Assembly: GCA_030152225.1 (NCBI GenBank)
Contig: JASLHL010000073.1
Span: 1 to 24,651, forward strand
Origin: Flavobacterium sp.
GTDB taxonomy: Bacteria; Bacteroidota; Bacteroidia; Flavobacteriales; Flavobacteriaceae
DNA length: 24,651 bases
Reading direction: 5' to 3'
In this document: positions 1 to 5,950 of the stretch, in pieces
Numbering within the stretch: the first letter of the stretch is position 1
Layout of the letters: each line of letters begins with the position of its first letter
Notes under the pieces: generated by a model
What the model was told of the DNA's origin: nothing
The model's database searches: none
The model's input: the letters and a program-made list of their open reading frames with translations, nothing else
Position numbers and translations under genes: made by a program

Positions 1-247
1 CCTGTACATAAGCAGAATTAAATTGGTTTATTAAATGAAGTTTTAATTCACTTAATTTCAAATTCAATTCATCTTTATTTTTAACGGCAAGAACATTTTT
101 TATTTGCTCTTTTTTTGAATCCCAGTGTTTAGGATCAATTAATATTTCTGTTTTGACAAAAATATCAATTTCGCGAGTATGCGAAAATCTCAGATAAATA
201 GGCGACGGGTTTGATTGCCCTCGCGTAAGAAATTTTACAGAGGCCAT
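1..247 (-). CDS. Tyrosine recombinase/integrase, N-terminal part (runs off the left edge)
   Basis: I read this by hand; it is cut by the window edge. From the ATG at 247 the minus strand gives 82 codons without a stop, beginning MASVKFLTRGQSNPSPIYLR and continuing through IDIFVKTEILIDPKHWDSKK. This is the pattern of the N-terminal arm-type DNA-binding domain (Arm-DNA-bind_5) of Bacteroidota tyrosine recombinases. That domain precedes a SAM-like core-binding domain and the catalytic domain, neither of which is in the window. Such enzymes integrate or excise conjugative elements and prophages, or invert DNA. The gene points away from tRNA-Arg(ACG), whose 3' end is 234 bp upstream of this start, the usual geometry of an integrase just inside a tRNA-targeted element. 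Whether the gene is intact beyond the edge cannot be seen. Family call from sequence pattern only. Confidence 0.75.
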   Translation of the reverse strand, partial: MASVKFLTRGQSNPSPIYLRFSHTREIDIFVKTEILIDPKHWDSKKEQIKNVLAVKNKDELNLKLSELKLHLINQFNSAYVQ

Positions 248-481
248 TGTAATAGGGTTTTAAATTCGACATATATTATAAACGATTGTACATTTTATAA
301 CTATCAAAAAAAGACAATCTTTTTTGTTAGTTAAATGATGTGGTAAAATCTGCACAACCATTGCACAGCAAATATACAATTTAATTATATCTGTTTTATA
401 CAATCATGTAAAATAATTTACATAAAATGGCTGAATTGTATAAAAAAACCCCTATACAAATGTATAGGGGTTTCTTAGTTG
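248..481. other. AT-rich gap between integrase and tRNA-Arg, with ATTGTATA repeats and dyads
   Basis: No gene is visible. The stretch holds an 11-bp perfect inverted repeat (TTTTATACAAT at 394-404 and ATTGTATAAAA at 435-445) flanking a second dyad (ATGTAAA at 406-412 and TTTACAT at 417-423). A further TATACAAT lies at 373-380 and a related ATTGTACA at 285-292. Its right end is the tRNA terminator. Being next to an integrase start, these are candidate arm- or accessory-protein sites, but the region is AT-rich and this is inference. Confidence 0.45.
442..473 (-). terminator. Rho-independent terminator of tRNA-Arg
   Basis: A perfect stem (AAACCCCTATACA at 446-458 against its complement at 461-473) lies just 3' of the tRNA. 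On the minus strand it is followed by a run of seven T. The stem could fold with a 4-nt loop after opening the apical pair. Because it adjoins the tRNA 3' end and an integrase, it may also lie inside an attachment site, which cannot be tested here. Confidence 0.8.
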
Positions 482-555
482 TGACCACGGCAGGATTCAA
501 ACCTGCAACCTTCTGAGCCGTAATCAGATGCGCTATTCAGTTGCGCCACGTGGCC
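482..555 (-). tRNA. tRNA-Arg(ACG)
   Basis: A full cloverleaf can be drawn on the minus strand. The acceptor arm GGCCACG pairs with CGTGGTC with one G-T pair. The D stem is GCGC/GCGC, the anticodon stem TCTGA/TCAGA encloses the 7-nt loop TTACGGC, and the T stem GCAGG/CCTGC encloses a 7-nt loop. The anticodon is ACG, read as Arg (CGN codons, A34 normally deaminated to inosine by TadA). The discriminator base is A at 482 and the CCA end is not encoded. Length is 74 nt. Confidence 0.95.
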
Positions 556-574
556 TTATTGCTTATTGCGAGTG

Positions 575-604
575 CAAATATAAGACGATATTCTGTAAAA
601 CCAA
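575..604 (-). promoter_or_regulatory. Promoter of tRNA-Arg (Bacteroidota type)
   Basis: On the minus strand a perfect TAnnTTTG box (TATATTTG, 582 to 575) lies 19 nt downstream of a TTG (604 to 602). This is the spacing of the Bacteroidota primary-sigma consensus. The start point would fall about 13 nt before the tRNA 5' end. Confidence 0.75.
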
Positions 605-860
605 ACTGGATCAACAAAAAAATCAATGTTTTTTTCGTTTACTTTATTAATCAATTAATAGATAGTAGCTTAGCTTACAAAGTTTTTTTCTCTTTTTTAT
701 CAAGATCTACAACTCTCCGAACGATATCAGCCTTTTCTAGTAAAAACAACAGCTCTTTACTATTTTTCACTTCCCTCCCAACCTTTTTCTTTTTTCTGCG
801 TCTATGCTTATAGCAATGGAACGATCCATTCCAACTAACTTTATTAAAACCTATTTAACT
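605..860. other. Gene-free stretch upstream of the lipoprotein gene
   Basis: No convincing gene is visible; open frames here cross the tRNA or lack family features. The region is pyrimidine-rich between about 690 and 800. A 6-bp dyad, AATGGA at 815-820 and TCCATT at 825-830, lies just before a weak promoter-like box TAACTTTA (836-843, one mismatch to TAnnTTTG) and could be an operator for the gene at 861. Low certainty. Confidence 0.3.
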
Positions 861-1766
861 ATGAAAAAAATTGTACAATCTGCGAGTATGCTTTGTTTGT
901 TTGCTCTTTTTGCCAGCTGTAGTTCAGATGACTCCACTCGCCCTTACATTGAACCTCCAATTGAAGGACCAACTACTCGTATTGAAAAACACTACTATGT
1001 ATCAGACGTTCAATCGAAGTCCTACACCATTGATATGGAGCACCAACTCAACGGAACCTATGAAATGACTTCTACCCTATCCCAACAGGATCACTTTGTC
1101 CTTTCGTATACGGACGACTTTCAGTTGACCCATCTAAACAATACCGTAAACGAATACAAAGACGAAAAAGTAAACAACACCTATGTATTGGACTATCACT
1201 TCGAATTAGACGAAAACAATCGATTAAAAACCTTTGACATCCAACGCCAAGGCAACTCCCTTAGGTCTTTTGCTTACCACTACAAAAACAACAGATTGGA
1301 CTCAAATCGCCTGGTTGATGAAGGGCAAGTTATCAATCAATCCTTCACCTATAACGATAAAGACCAATTTATCCGTTCGACAATCACTCCCATGAATCTT
1401 CAATTTGAGTATGGGTATAACGACAAAAATCAGCTGATATCAATGAGCTTTTTTACCTTGAGCATGGAAATAGGCTATGACGAAGGAAAAAATCCATTTA
1501 CGCTTTTGCCTTTTGACATGACCAGCTTTGTATTTAACGAAATGGACTTCATTCCTTTAACCTACCATTTTTCAACGAACTTCAACTATTTAAAAAGTCC
1601 AGAAAACGAAAAATATACCATTGAGTATACCTATAACGAAGATCATTACCCAATAAAAGCTATGATGTACGAAGTAACCGAGAAAACAAAAACCCTCTAC
1701 CGCGAAATTGACTATTCTTATACCGTAAAAGAAATAGAAGTAAAAATAGAAAAGCCCCAAAATTAG
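861..1766 (+). CDS. Predicted surface lipoprotein with YD-like repeats
   Basis: The product is 301 residues. I chose the ATG at 861 because it opens directly on a lipoprotein signal peptide (MKKIVQSASMLCLFALFASC); an upstream in-frame start at 804 would bury it. The lipobox FASC ends at Cys20, followed by SSDD. An acidic SDD stretch after the cysteine resembles the lipoprotein export signal described for Flavobacterium johnsoniae, so the protein is probably on the cell surface (inference). The body has repeated short motifs of the type YNDKNQL and YNEDHYP, which resemble RHS/YD-type beta-strand repeats in other Bacteroidota lipoproteins. No enzyme motif is seen. Its stop codon overlaps a bidirectional terminator. 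Function unknown. Confidence 0.85.
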   Translation: MKKIVQSASMLCLFALFASCSSDDSTRPYIEPPIEGPTTRIEKHYYVSDVQSKSYTIDMEHQLNGTYEMTSTLSQQDHFVLSYTDDFQLTHLNNTVNEYKDEKVNNTYVLDYHFELDENNRLKTFDIQRQGNSLRSFAYHYKNNRLDSNRLVDEGQVINQSFTYNDKDQFIRSTITPMNLQFEYGYNDKNQLISMSFFTLSMEIGYDEGKNPFTLLPFDMTSFVFNEMDFIPLTYHFSTNFNYLKSPENEKYTIEYTYNEDHYPIKAMMYEVTEKTKTLYREIDYSYTVKEIEVKIEKPQN

Positions 1767-1774
1767 GGGCTTTT
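1750..1774. terminator. Bidirectional terminator between convergent lipoprotein genes
   Basis: A 9-bp perfect stem (AAAAGCCCC at 1750-1758, GGGGCTTTT at 1766-1774) encloses a 7-nt loop. The stop codon TAG (1764-1766) of the plus-strand lipoprotein lies in the loop and right arm. The minus-strand gene ends at 1776, immediately beside it. A/T runs on both sides let it work in both directions. Confidence 0.8.
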
Positions 1775-1775
1775 G

Positions 1776-2181
1776 TTATTTTATTTTAAAAGAAAACTGG
1801 CCGCTATCTTTTACATTAATCACGTGTCCTTGTCGGTTGTCATTGACAAGTGTCTCAATTGAAAAAATCAAATCAAATGCTTCTTGTTTCTTTACTGTAC
1901 TCACTTCTACAAAAACAAACTGCTCTTTTGTTTTTAAGGTCCCTGTGTGAAACGTATTGCTACTAACAAGGGTATCTTTTACCCATACCACATCTTGAAC
2001 AACCACAAATCCATTGCTACTTGATGTACCATAGCGGATTTTGTAAGTCGCAGGCCCAGGATTGGCTACTACATAAAAACTATACGCTTGTTCTGCTTCG
2101 GCATTTGATGTTTTGTCATCTGATGAACAACCTAAAAAAAAGTGCCCCAAAAAGCAGCAACATAAATCTTCCTTTTCTCAT
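1776..2181 (-). CDS. Small lipoprotein, reading frame broken at an 8-T run
   Basis: The long open frame (2150 to 1776) begins at a poor TTG but already carries a lipobox (FFLGC, then SSDD). The natural start is the ATG at 2181, which gives MRKGRFMLLLFGAL and then runs into a run of eight T (minus strand; positions 2141-2134). In the sequence as given, that frame continues out of register and stops. Losing one T would join the two parts into a textbook signal peptide ending LFLGC, followed by the body, about 134 residues in all. The body contains YSFYVVANPGPATYKIRYG and ends QFSFKIK; I do not recognise the family. The frameshift could be a sequencing error, phase variation or slippage at the T run, or a decayed gene. 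It shares the CSSDD start with the neighbouring lipoprotein. Confidence 0.65.
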
Positions 2182-2199
2182 TTGTATTCTTTTAGAACA

Positions 2200-2233
2200 C
2201 AAACATATCGTCATTTAATCTCATTAAAAACAA
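2200..2233 (-). promoter_or_regulatory. Candidate promoter of the 1776-2181 lipoprotein
   Basis: The minus strand has a perfect TAnnTTTG box (TATGTTTG, 2207 to 2200) about 18 nt before the ATG at 2181. It supports that start over the internal TTG at 2150. The nearest upstream TTG is 23 nt away, longer than the usual spacer. Confidence 0.45.
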
Positions 2234-2282
2234 CAATCTCTTATTTTACAGGGATATTCCCTCAATGCCCTGTTCTTCATCC

Positions 2283-2313
2283 GTACTTTTTTTGAAGTAC
2301 AGAAAAACTGTAC
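2283..2313. promoter_or_regulatory. Two overlapping GTAC-centred hairpins upstream of the exported protein
   Basis: GTACTT (2283-2288) pairs with AAGTAC (2295-2300), and GTACAG (2297-2302) pairs with CTGTAC (2308-2313). The two hairpins share bases 2297-2300, so they cannot form together. Either dyad could be a protein site. Stems are short and significance is uncertain. Confidence 0.3.
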
Positions 2314-2398
2314 ATTATGCTAAAGTTTTAAAATCTGTTTTTTTAACTAAAAATAGGTAGTACTTTAACAATACCAATTTCACTAAAAACATTTAATT

Positions 2399-2779
2399 AT
2401 GAAAAAAATACTTTTTGCCCTAGTCCTTGTATTGGGATGTGGAGCAACGACTTTTGCAAATGAAAGCGATCGTACAGAACAGGTTTATAAATATTTCAAA
2501 CAATATGACTACGAAATTGTTGTTTGGAAAAAGTTGAGAAACTATGGAAGTGGTCCGCAAATGATGCAAATACTACACAAAGAAACAGGAAGAAATACGA
2601 TGTCCTGGATCAACAATCGAATTAACGTTTTAAAACAAAACTATCCGGGTACACCACAAGAACCAATTACGGTGATGAATATGATCCCCTATCCTAGTAG
2701 CGATTTTGACCCAATCTATCTTGATCCTAGCATTCCTGACAGAGTATTAGAAGAAGTTGTGTTTGAAACACGTCAATAA
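2399..2779 (+). CDS. Small exported protein of unknown function
   Basis: The product is 126 residues, starting with MKKILFALVLVLGCGATTFA. This reads as a Sec signal peptide cleaved after TFA; a lipoprotein cleavage at VLGC (Cys14) is possible but the context is poorer. The mature part is hydrophilic and aromatic-rich (YKYFKQYDYEIVVWKKL), has a central MSWINNRINVLKQNYPG segment, and a proline- and aspartate-rich tail (YPSSDFDPIYLDPSIPD). I recognise no family. It stands alone, followed by the hairpins at 2810-2902 which probably terminate it. No clear TAnnTTTG box is visible upstream. Confidence 0.7.
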   Translation: MKKILFALVLVLGCGATTFANESDRTEQVYKYFKQYDYEIVVWKKLRNYGSGPQMMQILHKETGRNTMSWINNRINVLKQNYPGTPQEPITVMNMIPYPSSDFDPIYLDPSIPDRVLEEVVFETRQ

Positions 2780-2809
2780 TAAGCTAACTAATCATTACAT
2801 CTACATAAC

Positions 2810-2902
2810 GCGGGGAGTTTATAAACTTCCGCACCTTGTACTTAAAAGTTTATCCAGGCAAGACAGCGCTTTGTGCGCATCTTTTTTGGGTAAACTTTTT
2901 TT
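2810..2902 (+). ncRNA. Tandem hairpins: composite terminator or small structured RNA
   Basis: Two structures follow each other. The first (2810-2832) pairs GCGGGGAGT with ACTTCCGC apart from a bulge. The second is a long stem, AAAAGTTTATCC (2844-2855) with GGGTAAACTTTT (2888-2899), 12 bp including one G-T pair. It carries an internal hairpin GCGC TTTGT GCGC flanked by AGA and TCT, and is followed by a T run to 2902. The outer stem plus T run is a plus-strand terminator for the gene ending at 2779, but the internal branching is more than a simple terminator needs. A processed 3'-end-derived sRNA is possible. No known RNA family is recognised. Confidence 0.45.
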
Positions 2903-2911
2903 AATTAACCT

Positions 2912-3280
2912 TTATTGCAATTTACTGTAGTAGACGTAAACCAAGGTAGTAATCAAGAAAATAAGCAAGTAAAAATAAAGGGGATTTCCCGTAAAGAATC
3001 CTACAATCAAAAACAAAACAGTAGCCGTAGCGCCGATGAGTAAAAAATTAAAGGTTTCTTTATCGATAATATCGTCAAATTCATCCTCTTCCTCCTTCCT
3101 TTCTTTTTCCAACTGCTGTGTTTTTTCTTGGAGTTTCGCTTTTTTCTCTGCCCATGTTTTTCGAAATGTAGGACCACTAGTTTTTTTAGTCTTACCCTGT
3201 GACGACAGATATGATCGACCAAAGCGATATCCTAGGTAGTCGAGCAACAAAACCAGTAATAGCAAAGCAATTTTTATCAT
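2912..3280 (-). CDS. Small membrane protein with a cytoplasmic-type coiled-coil segment
   Basis: The product is 122 residues. A hydrophobic N-terminal segment (residues 1-15) is followed by a basic linker, then a strongly charged helix at about 40-70 (repeated EKKAKLQEK and EKERKEEEDEF) likely to form a coiled coil, then two membrane segments at about 78-96 and 101-118. The ATG at 3280 is preceded by a promoter box. It stands alone, between the hairpins at 2810-2902 and the rho terminator. No recognised domain; function unknown. Confidence 0.75.
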   Translation of the reverse strand: MIKIALLLLVLLLDYLGYRFGRSYLSSQGKTKKTSGPTFRKTWAEKKAKLQEKTQQLEKERKEEEDEFDDIIDKETFNFLLIGATATVLFLIVGFFTGNPLYFYLLIFLITTLVYVYYSKLQ

Positions 3281-3311
3281 TGTACAGGTTATTCAGCGAA
3301 TTTTCAAGACG

Positions 3312-3344
3312 CAAAAATAACAAACTATCTAAACACACACCCAA
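3312..3344 (-). promoter_or_regulatory. Promoter of the small membrane protein
   Basis: The minus strand has a perfect TAnnTTTG box (TATTTTTG, 3319 to 3312), about 31 nt before the ATG at 3280. A TTG at 3344-3342 lies 22 nt upstream, slightly longer than the ideal 19. Confidence 0.5.
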
Positions 3345-3351
3345 CAAAAAT

Positions 3352-3388
3352 AAAAAAAGAGGACATTCACTGTGGAATGCCCTCTTTT
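3352..3388 (-). terminator. Terminator of rho
   Basis: On the minus strand, downstream of the rho stop, a stem of about 12 bp with one A-C mismatch (arms 3356-3368 and 3376-3388, loop ACTGTG region) is followed by a run of T at 3358-3352. Confidence 0.85.
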
Positions 3389-3414
3389 CAATTATATTCA
3401 AAATCACTAATTAT

Positions 3415-5277
3415 CTATCCTTGAATTTCAGCAAAAAACTCTTCGTTGTTTTTTGTATTTTTGATAGAATCAATAATCGATGTCATAGCCTCGATTGAAT
3501 TCATATCATCCATTACTTTGCGAACCGTCCACGTGCGCTGTAATGCATCGCGATCCAAGAGTTCATCATCGCGACGAGTACTTGAAGAAGTAATGTCAAT
3601 CGCAGGGTAAATACGCTTGTTTGCCAATTTTCGATCCAATTGAAGCTCCATATTTCCTGTTCCTTTGAATTCTTCAAAGATTACCTCATCCATCTTAGAT
3701 CCCGTATCTACTAAAGCCGTAGCAATAATACTCAACGAACCACCATTCTCAATATTACGCGCCGCTCCAAAGAAGCGTTTTGGTTTTTGTAATGCGTTAG
3801 CATCTACCCCTCCACTCAATACTTTTCCTGACGCAGGTTGTACGGTGTTATAAGCACGGGCTAAACGCGTAATGGAATCCAACAAGATCACTACATCATG
3901 TCCACATTCAACCAAACGCTTGGCTTTTTCCAAGACAATATTGGCTACTTTTACGTGGCGCTCTGCAGGCTCATCAAACGTTGAAGCAATTACTTCTGCA
4001 CGAACACTGCGTTGCATATCCGTCACCTCTTCTGGGCGTTCATCGATCAATAAAACGATCAAATAAACTTCAGGGTGATTGGCTGCAATGGCATTCGCTA
4101 CATCTTTCAACAACATCGTTTTACCCGTTTTTGGTTGTGCAACGATCATTCCACGTTGTCCTTTACCAATAGGAGCAAACATATCCATAATACGCGTTGA
4201 TGTTGTGCTTCTCGCACCGTCTAATTTGAATTTTTCCGTTGGGAAAATGGGCGTTAAGTGCTCAAAAGAAACGCGATCTCTTACACTTTGAGGATCATGT
4301 CCATTAATTTTTAATACGCGAACGAGTGGGAAGAATTTCTCTCCTTCTTTTGGAGGACGAACCACTCCTTTTACTGTATCTCCTGTTTTTAAACCAAAAA
4401 GGCGAATTTGTGACTGTGATAAATAGATATCATCAGGAGATGACAAATAGTTATAATCCGCAGATCGCAAGAAACCGTAACCATCTGGCATCATTTCCAA
4501 CACCCCTTCACTTTCAATAATACCATCAAACTCATAATCAGGTTCTCTGAAATTATTTTTTTGTTGTGCGTTATTGTTGTTGGATTGATTTTGGTTGCGT
4601 TGTTGGTTTCTATTGCCTTGTTGATTTTGATGCTGTCTTTTATTGTCTTGTTCAACAGCAGGCTGGTCGCTTACAACTGGAGTTTCCGTTTCGCTTTTAG
4701 TAGCATCAGAAGCAACGTTTTGACGTTGATCGTCTCCTTGTTGCTTTTTGTTATTTTTAAAATCGCGCTTTTGAAAGTCGCGCTTAGTATTATCGTTTTT
4801 CTTCTTTTGTGTAAACTCTTTGTGGTTGTCACGTGAAGTGCTCTTAGCTTCTACTTTCGCTTCTACTTTTGAATCTACATTCGACTCTGATTTTACAGTA
4901 TCGCGATCTTCCTTACTCTCTTCTTTTGAAGATTCGAGGGTTCGATGCGCTGTTGATTCAGTCTTCTTTTCTTGTTTCCCATCCATTGGTGTTCTTTCCA
5001 CCTCTGCTGTTTGCTTGGCAAGTCTTGGACGTCTTGGTTTTTCGACTGGAGTAGCTGCTACTGGAGCTGTTTGCACTGTTTCGGTTTGAACCGCTTTTTC
5101 TTTTTGCGCAACAGGCTTCGTCGCTTTAGCCTTACCTTCTGTTGGAGCTTGAACTTCTAAAATTCGTTCAATTAACTCTCCTTTTTTTAAAGTCGACACC
5201 TTAGTCAGCTTAGCCTGCTTCGCGATCTCCTGAAGGTCAGAAACCTTCATTTTTTCTAATTGGGAAATGTCAAACAT
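3415..5277 (-). CDS. rho: Transcription termination factor Rho with long Q/N-rich disordered insert
   Basis: The product is 620 residues, against about 420 for E. coli Rho. The hexameric RNA-dependent ATPase ends untranslated transcripts. In order: the Rho N-terminal helical domain at 1-43; a low-complexity insert at about 44-245, first K/E/T-rich and then Q/N-rich (208-243); the cold-shock-like RNA-binding domain at about 248-328 (DGYGFLRS); and the RecA-type ATPase. Visible motifs are Walker A AQPKTGKT (380-387), DERPEEV (412-418), Walker B VILLD (463-467), the Q loop [10 protein letters not shown] (487-496) and the R loop region KGTGNME (538-544). All catalytic motifs are intact. The extra length matches the disordered insert known in Bacteroidota Rho, reported in Bacteroides thetaiotaomicron to drive phase separation. 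Monocistronic with its own terminator; divergent from a DUF4293 gene. Confidence 0.98.
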   Translation of the reverse strand: MFDISQLEKMKVSDLQEIAKQAKLTKVSTLKKGELIERILEVQAPTEGKAKATKPVAQKEKAVQTETVQTAPVAATPVEKPRRPRLAKQTAEVERTPMDGKQEKKTESTAHRTLESSKEESKEDRDTVKSESNVDSKVEAKVEAKSTSRDNHKEFTQKKKNDNTKRDFQKRDFKNNKKQQGDDQRQNVASDATKSETETPVVSDQPAVEQDNKRQHQNQQGNRNQQRNQNQSNNNNAQQKNNFREPDYEFDGIIESEGVLEMMPDGYGFLRSADYNYLSSPDDIYLSQSQIRLFGLKTGDTVKGVVRPPKEGEKFFPLVRVLKINGHDPQSVRDRVSFEHLTPIFPTEKFKLDGARSTTSTRIMDMFAPIGKGQRGMIVAQPKTGKTMLLKDVANAIAANHPEVYLIVLLIDERPEEVTDMQRSVRAEVIASTFDEPAERHVKVANIVLEKAKRLVECGHDVVILLDSITRLARAYNTVQPASGKVLSGGVDANALQKPKRFFGAARNIENGGSLSIIATALVDTGSKMDEVIFEEFKGTGNMELQLDRKLANKRIYPAIDITSSSTRRDDELLDRDALQRTWTVRKVMDDMNSIEAMTSIIDSIKNTKNNEEFFAEIQG

Positions 5278-5348
5278 ATAAATGTTTATAGATTATAAAT
5301 AAATGAGTTGTGTCTTAAAAATAAGAATGGAATTTTTGTTAGTAGAAG

Positions 5349-5374
5349 TGTCGTATTATGAAGTACTTACGACA
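5349..5374. promoter_or_regulatory. Dyad in the rho / DUF4293 divergent region
   Basis: TGTCGTA (5349-5355) and TACGACA (5368-5374) form a 7-bp inverted repeat around an inner palindrome AAGTACTT (5361-5368). It lies 72-97 bp upstream of the rho ATG, so it may be in the rho leader or promoter. It could be an operator or a leader hairpin; rho is autoregulated in other bacteria, but the link here is inference. Confidence 0.35.
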
Positions 5375-5436
5375 TAACTGTTGCAATAATACGAATTATT
5401 TTTAATATTTAATAGGTTTTTATAAAAAAGAAACCT

Positions 5437-5444
5437 TACTTTTG
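5437..5444 (+). promoter_or_regulatory. Promoter -7 box of the DUF4293 gene
   Basis: A perfect TAnnTTTG box, TACTTTTG. The start point would fall near 5450, downstream of the in-frame GTG at 5446, which favours translation from the ATG at 5470. No clear -33 TTG is present. Confidence 0.55.
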
Positions 5445-5469
5445 TGTGAGTTACAGAAAATCAATCATC

Positions 5470-5886
5470 ATGTTACAGCGAATTCAAACCGTATATATGG
5501 TACTAGTTCTTATTGCACTAGGCGTATTACCCTTTGTTTTTCCTTTATGGTACAATGCACAGCAAGAGGAAGTTTACTTTATGTTTTTCCCCGCGTTCAC
5601 CTTTCTTTTCGGCGCATCTGCTGCATTAACCGCTGTGAGTATCATGAATTATAAAAATAGACAACGACAGTTTGTTTGCAACAGACTGACTATGATATTA
5701 AACGTTATACTATTAGGATTATTTGTTTATCGAACACTAACTGTATCTGGAGAAGCGTCAGAAATCGTTTCTGAGAAAGGTATTGGGATGTTCCTCCCTA
5801 TTGTTTCTATCGTGTTGCTTGTATTAGCAAACAAAGCCATCAAGAAGGATGAAGATCTTGTAAAATCTGTGGATCGCTTACGATAA
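5470..5886 (+). CDS. DUF4293 family four-helix membrane protein
   Basis: The product is 138 residues, beginning MLQRIQTVYM, the characteristic opening of the Bacteroidota DUF4293 family. Four hydrophobic segments are visible at about 8-26, 36-58, 75-92 and 106-124, with short charged loops and a basic-acidic tail (KKDEDLVKSVDRLR). I start it at the ATG at 5470 because the promoter box at 5437-5444 puts the transcript start after the upstream GTG. The family is commonly found beside rho in Flavobacteriia, but its function is unknown. A shared terminator follows at 5915. Confidence 0.85.
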   Translation: MLQRIQTVYMVLVLIALGVLPFVFPLWYNAQQEEVYFMFFPAFTFLFGASAALTAVSIMNYKNRQRQFVCNRLTMILNVILLGLFVYRTLTVSGEASEIVSEKGIGMFLPIVSIVLLVLANKAIKKDEDLVKSVDRLR

Positions 5887-5914
5887 ACCTAACATCTTAG
5901 TTTATTAGTGCGTA

Positions 5915-5950
5915 AAAAAAACCGAACAATTATACTTGTTCGGTTTTTTT
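5915..5950. terminator. Bidirectional terminator overlapping the phosphodiesterase 3' end
   Basis: A 15-bp perfect stem (AAAAAAACCGAACAA at 5915-5929, complement at 5936-5950) encloses a 6-nt loop. It serves the plus-strand DUF4293 gene and the minus-strand phosphodiesterase. The latter's stop codon (5930-5932) is in the loop and its last residues KTEQV are encoded by the stem. Confidence 0.88.

Noticed and set aside
541..813. 90-residue plus-strand reading frame across the tRNA
   Set aside because: It starts inside the tRNA gene, has low-complexity phenylalanine- and serine-rich sequence from pyrimidine-rich DNA, and shows no domain.
2021..2295. Two short plus-strand frames opposite the broken lipoprotein
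   Set aside because: No signal or domain; they overlap the minus-strand gene and its promoter box.
3665..5160. Several plus-strand reading frames opposite rho
   Set aside because: All are antisense shadows of a strongly conserved gene; their sequences show only complementary codon bias.
5446..5469. GTG start for the DUF4293 protein
   Set aside because: It lies 2 nt after the -7 box, before any plausible transcript start; the ATG at 5470 matches the family opening.
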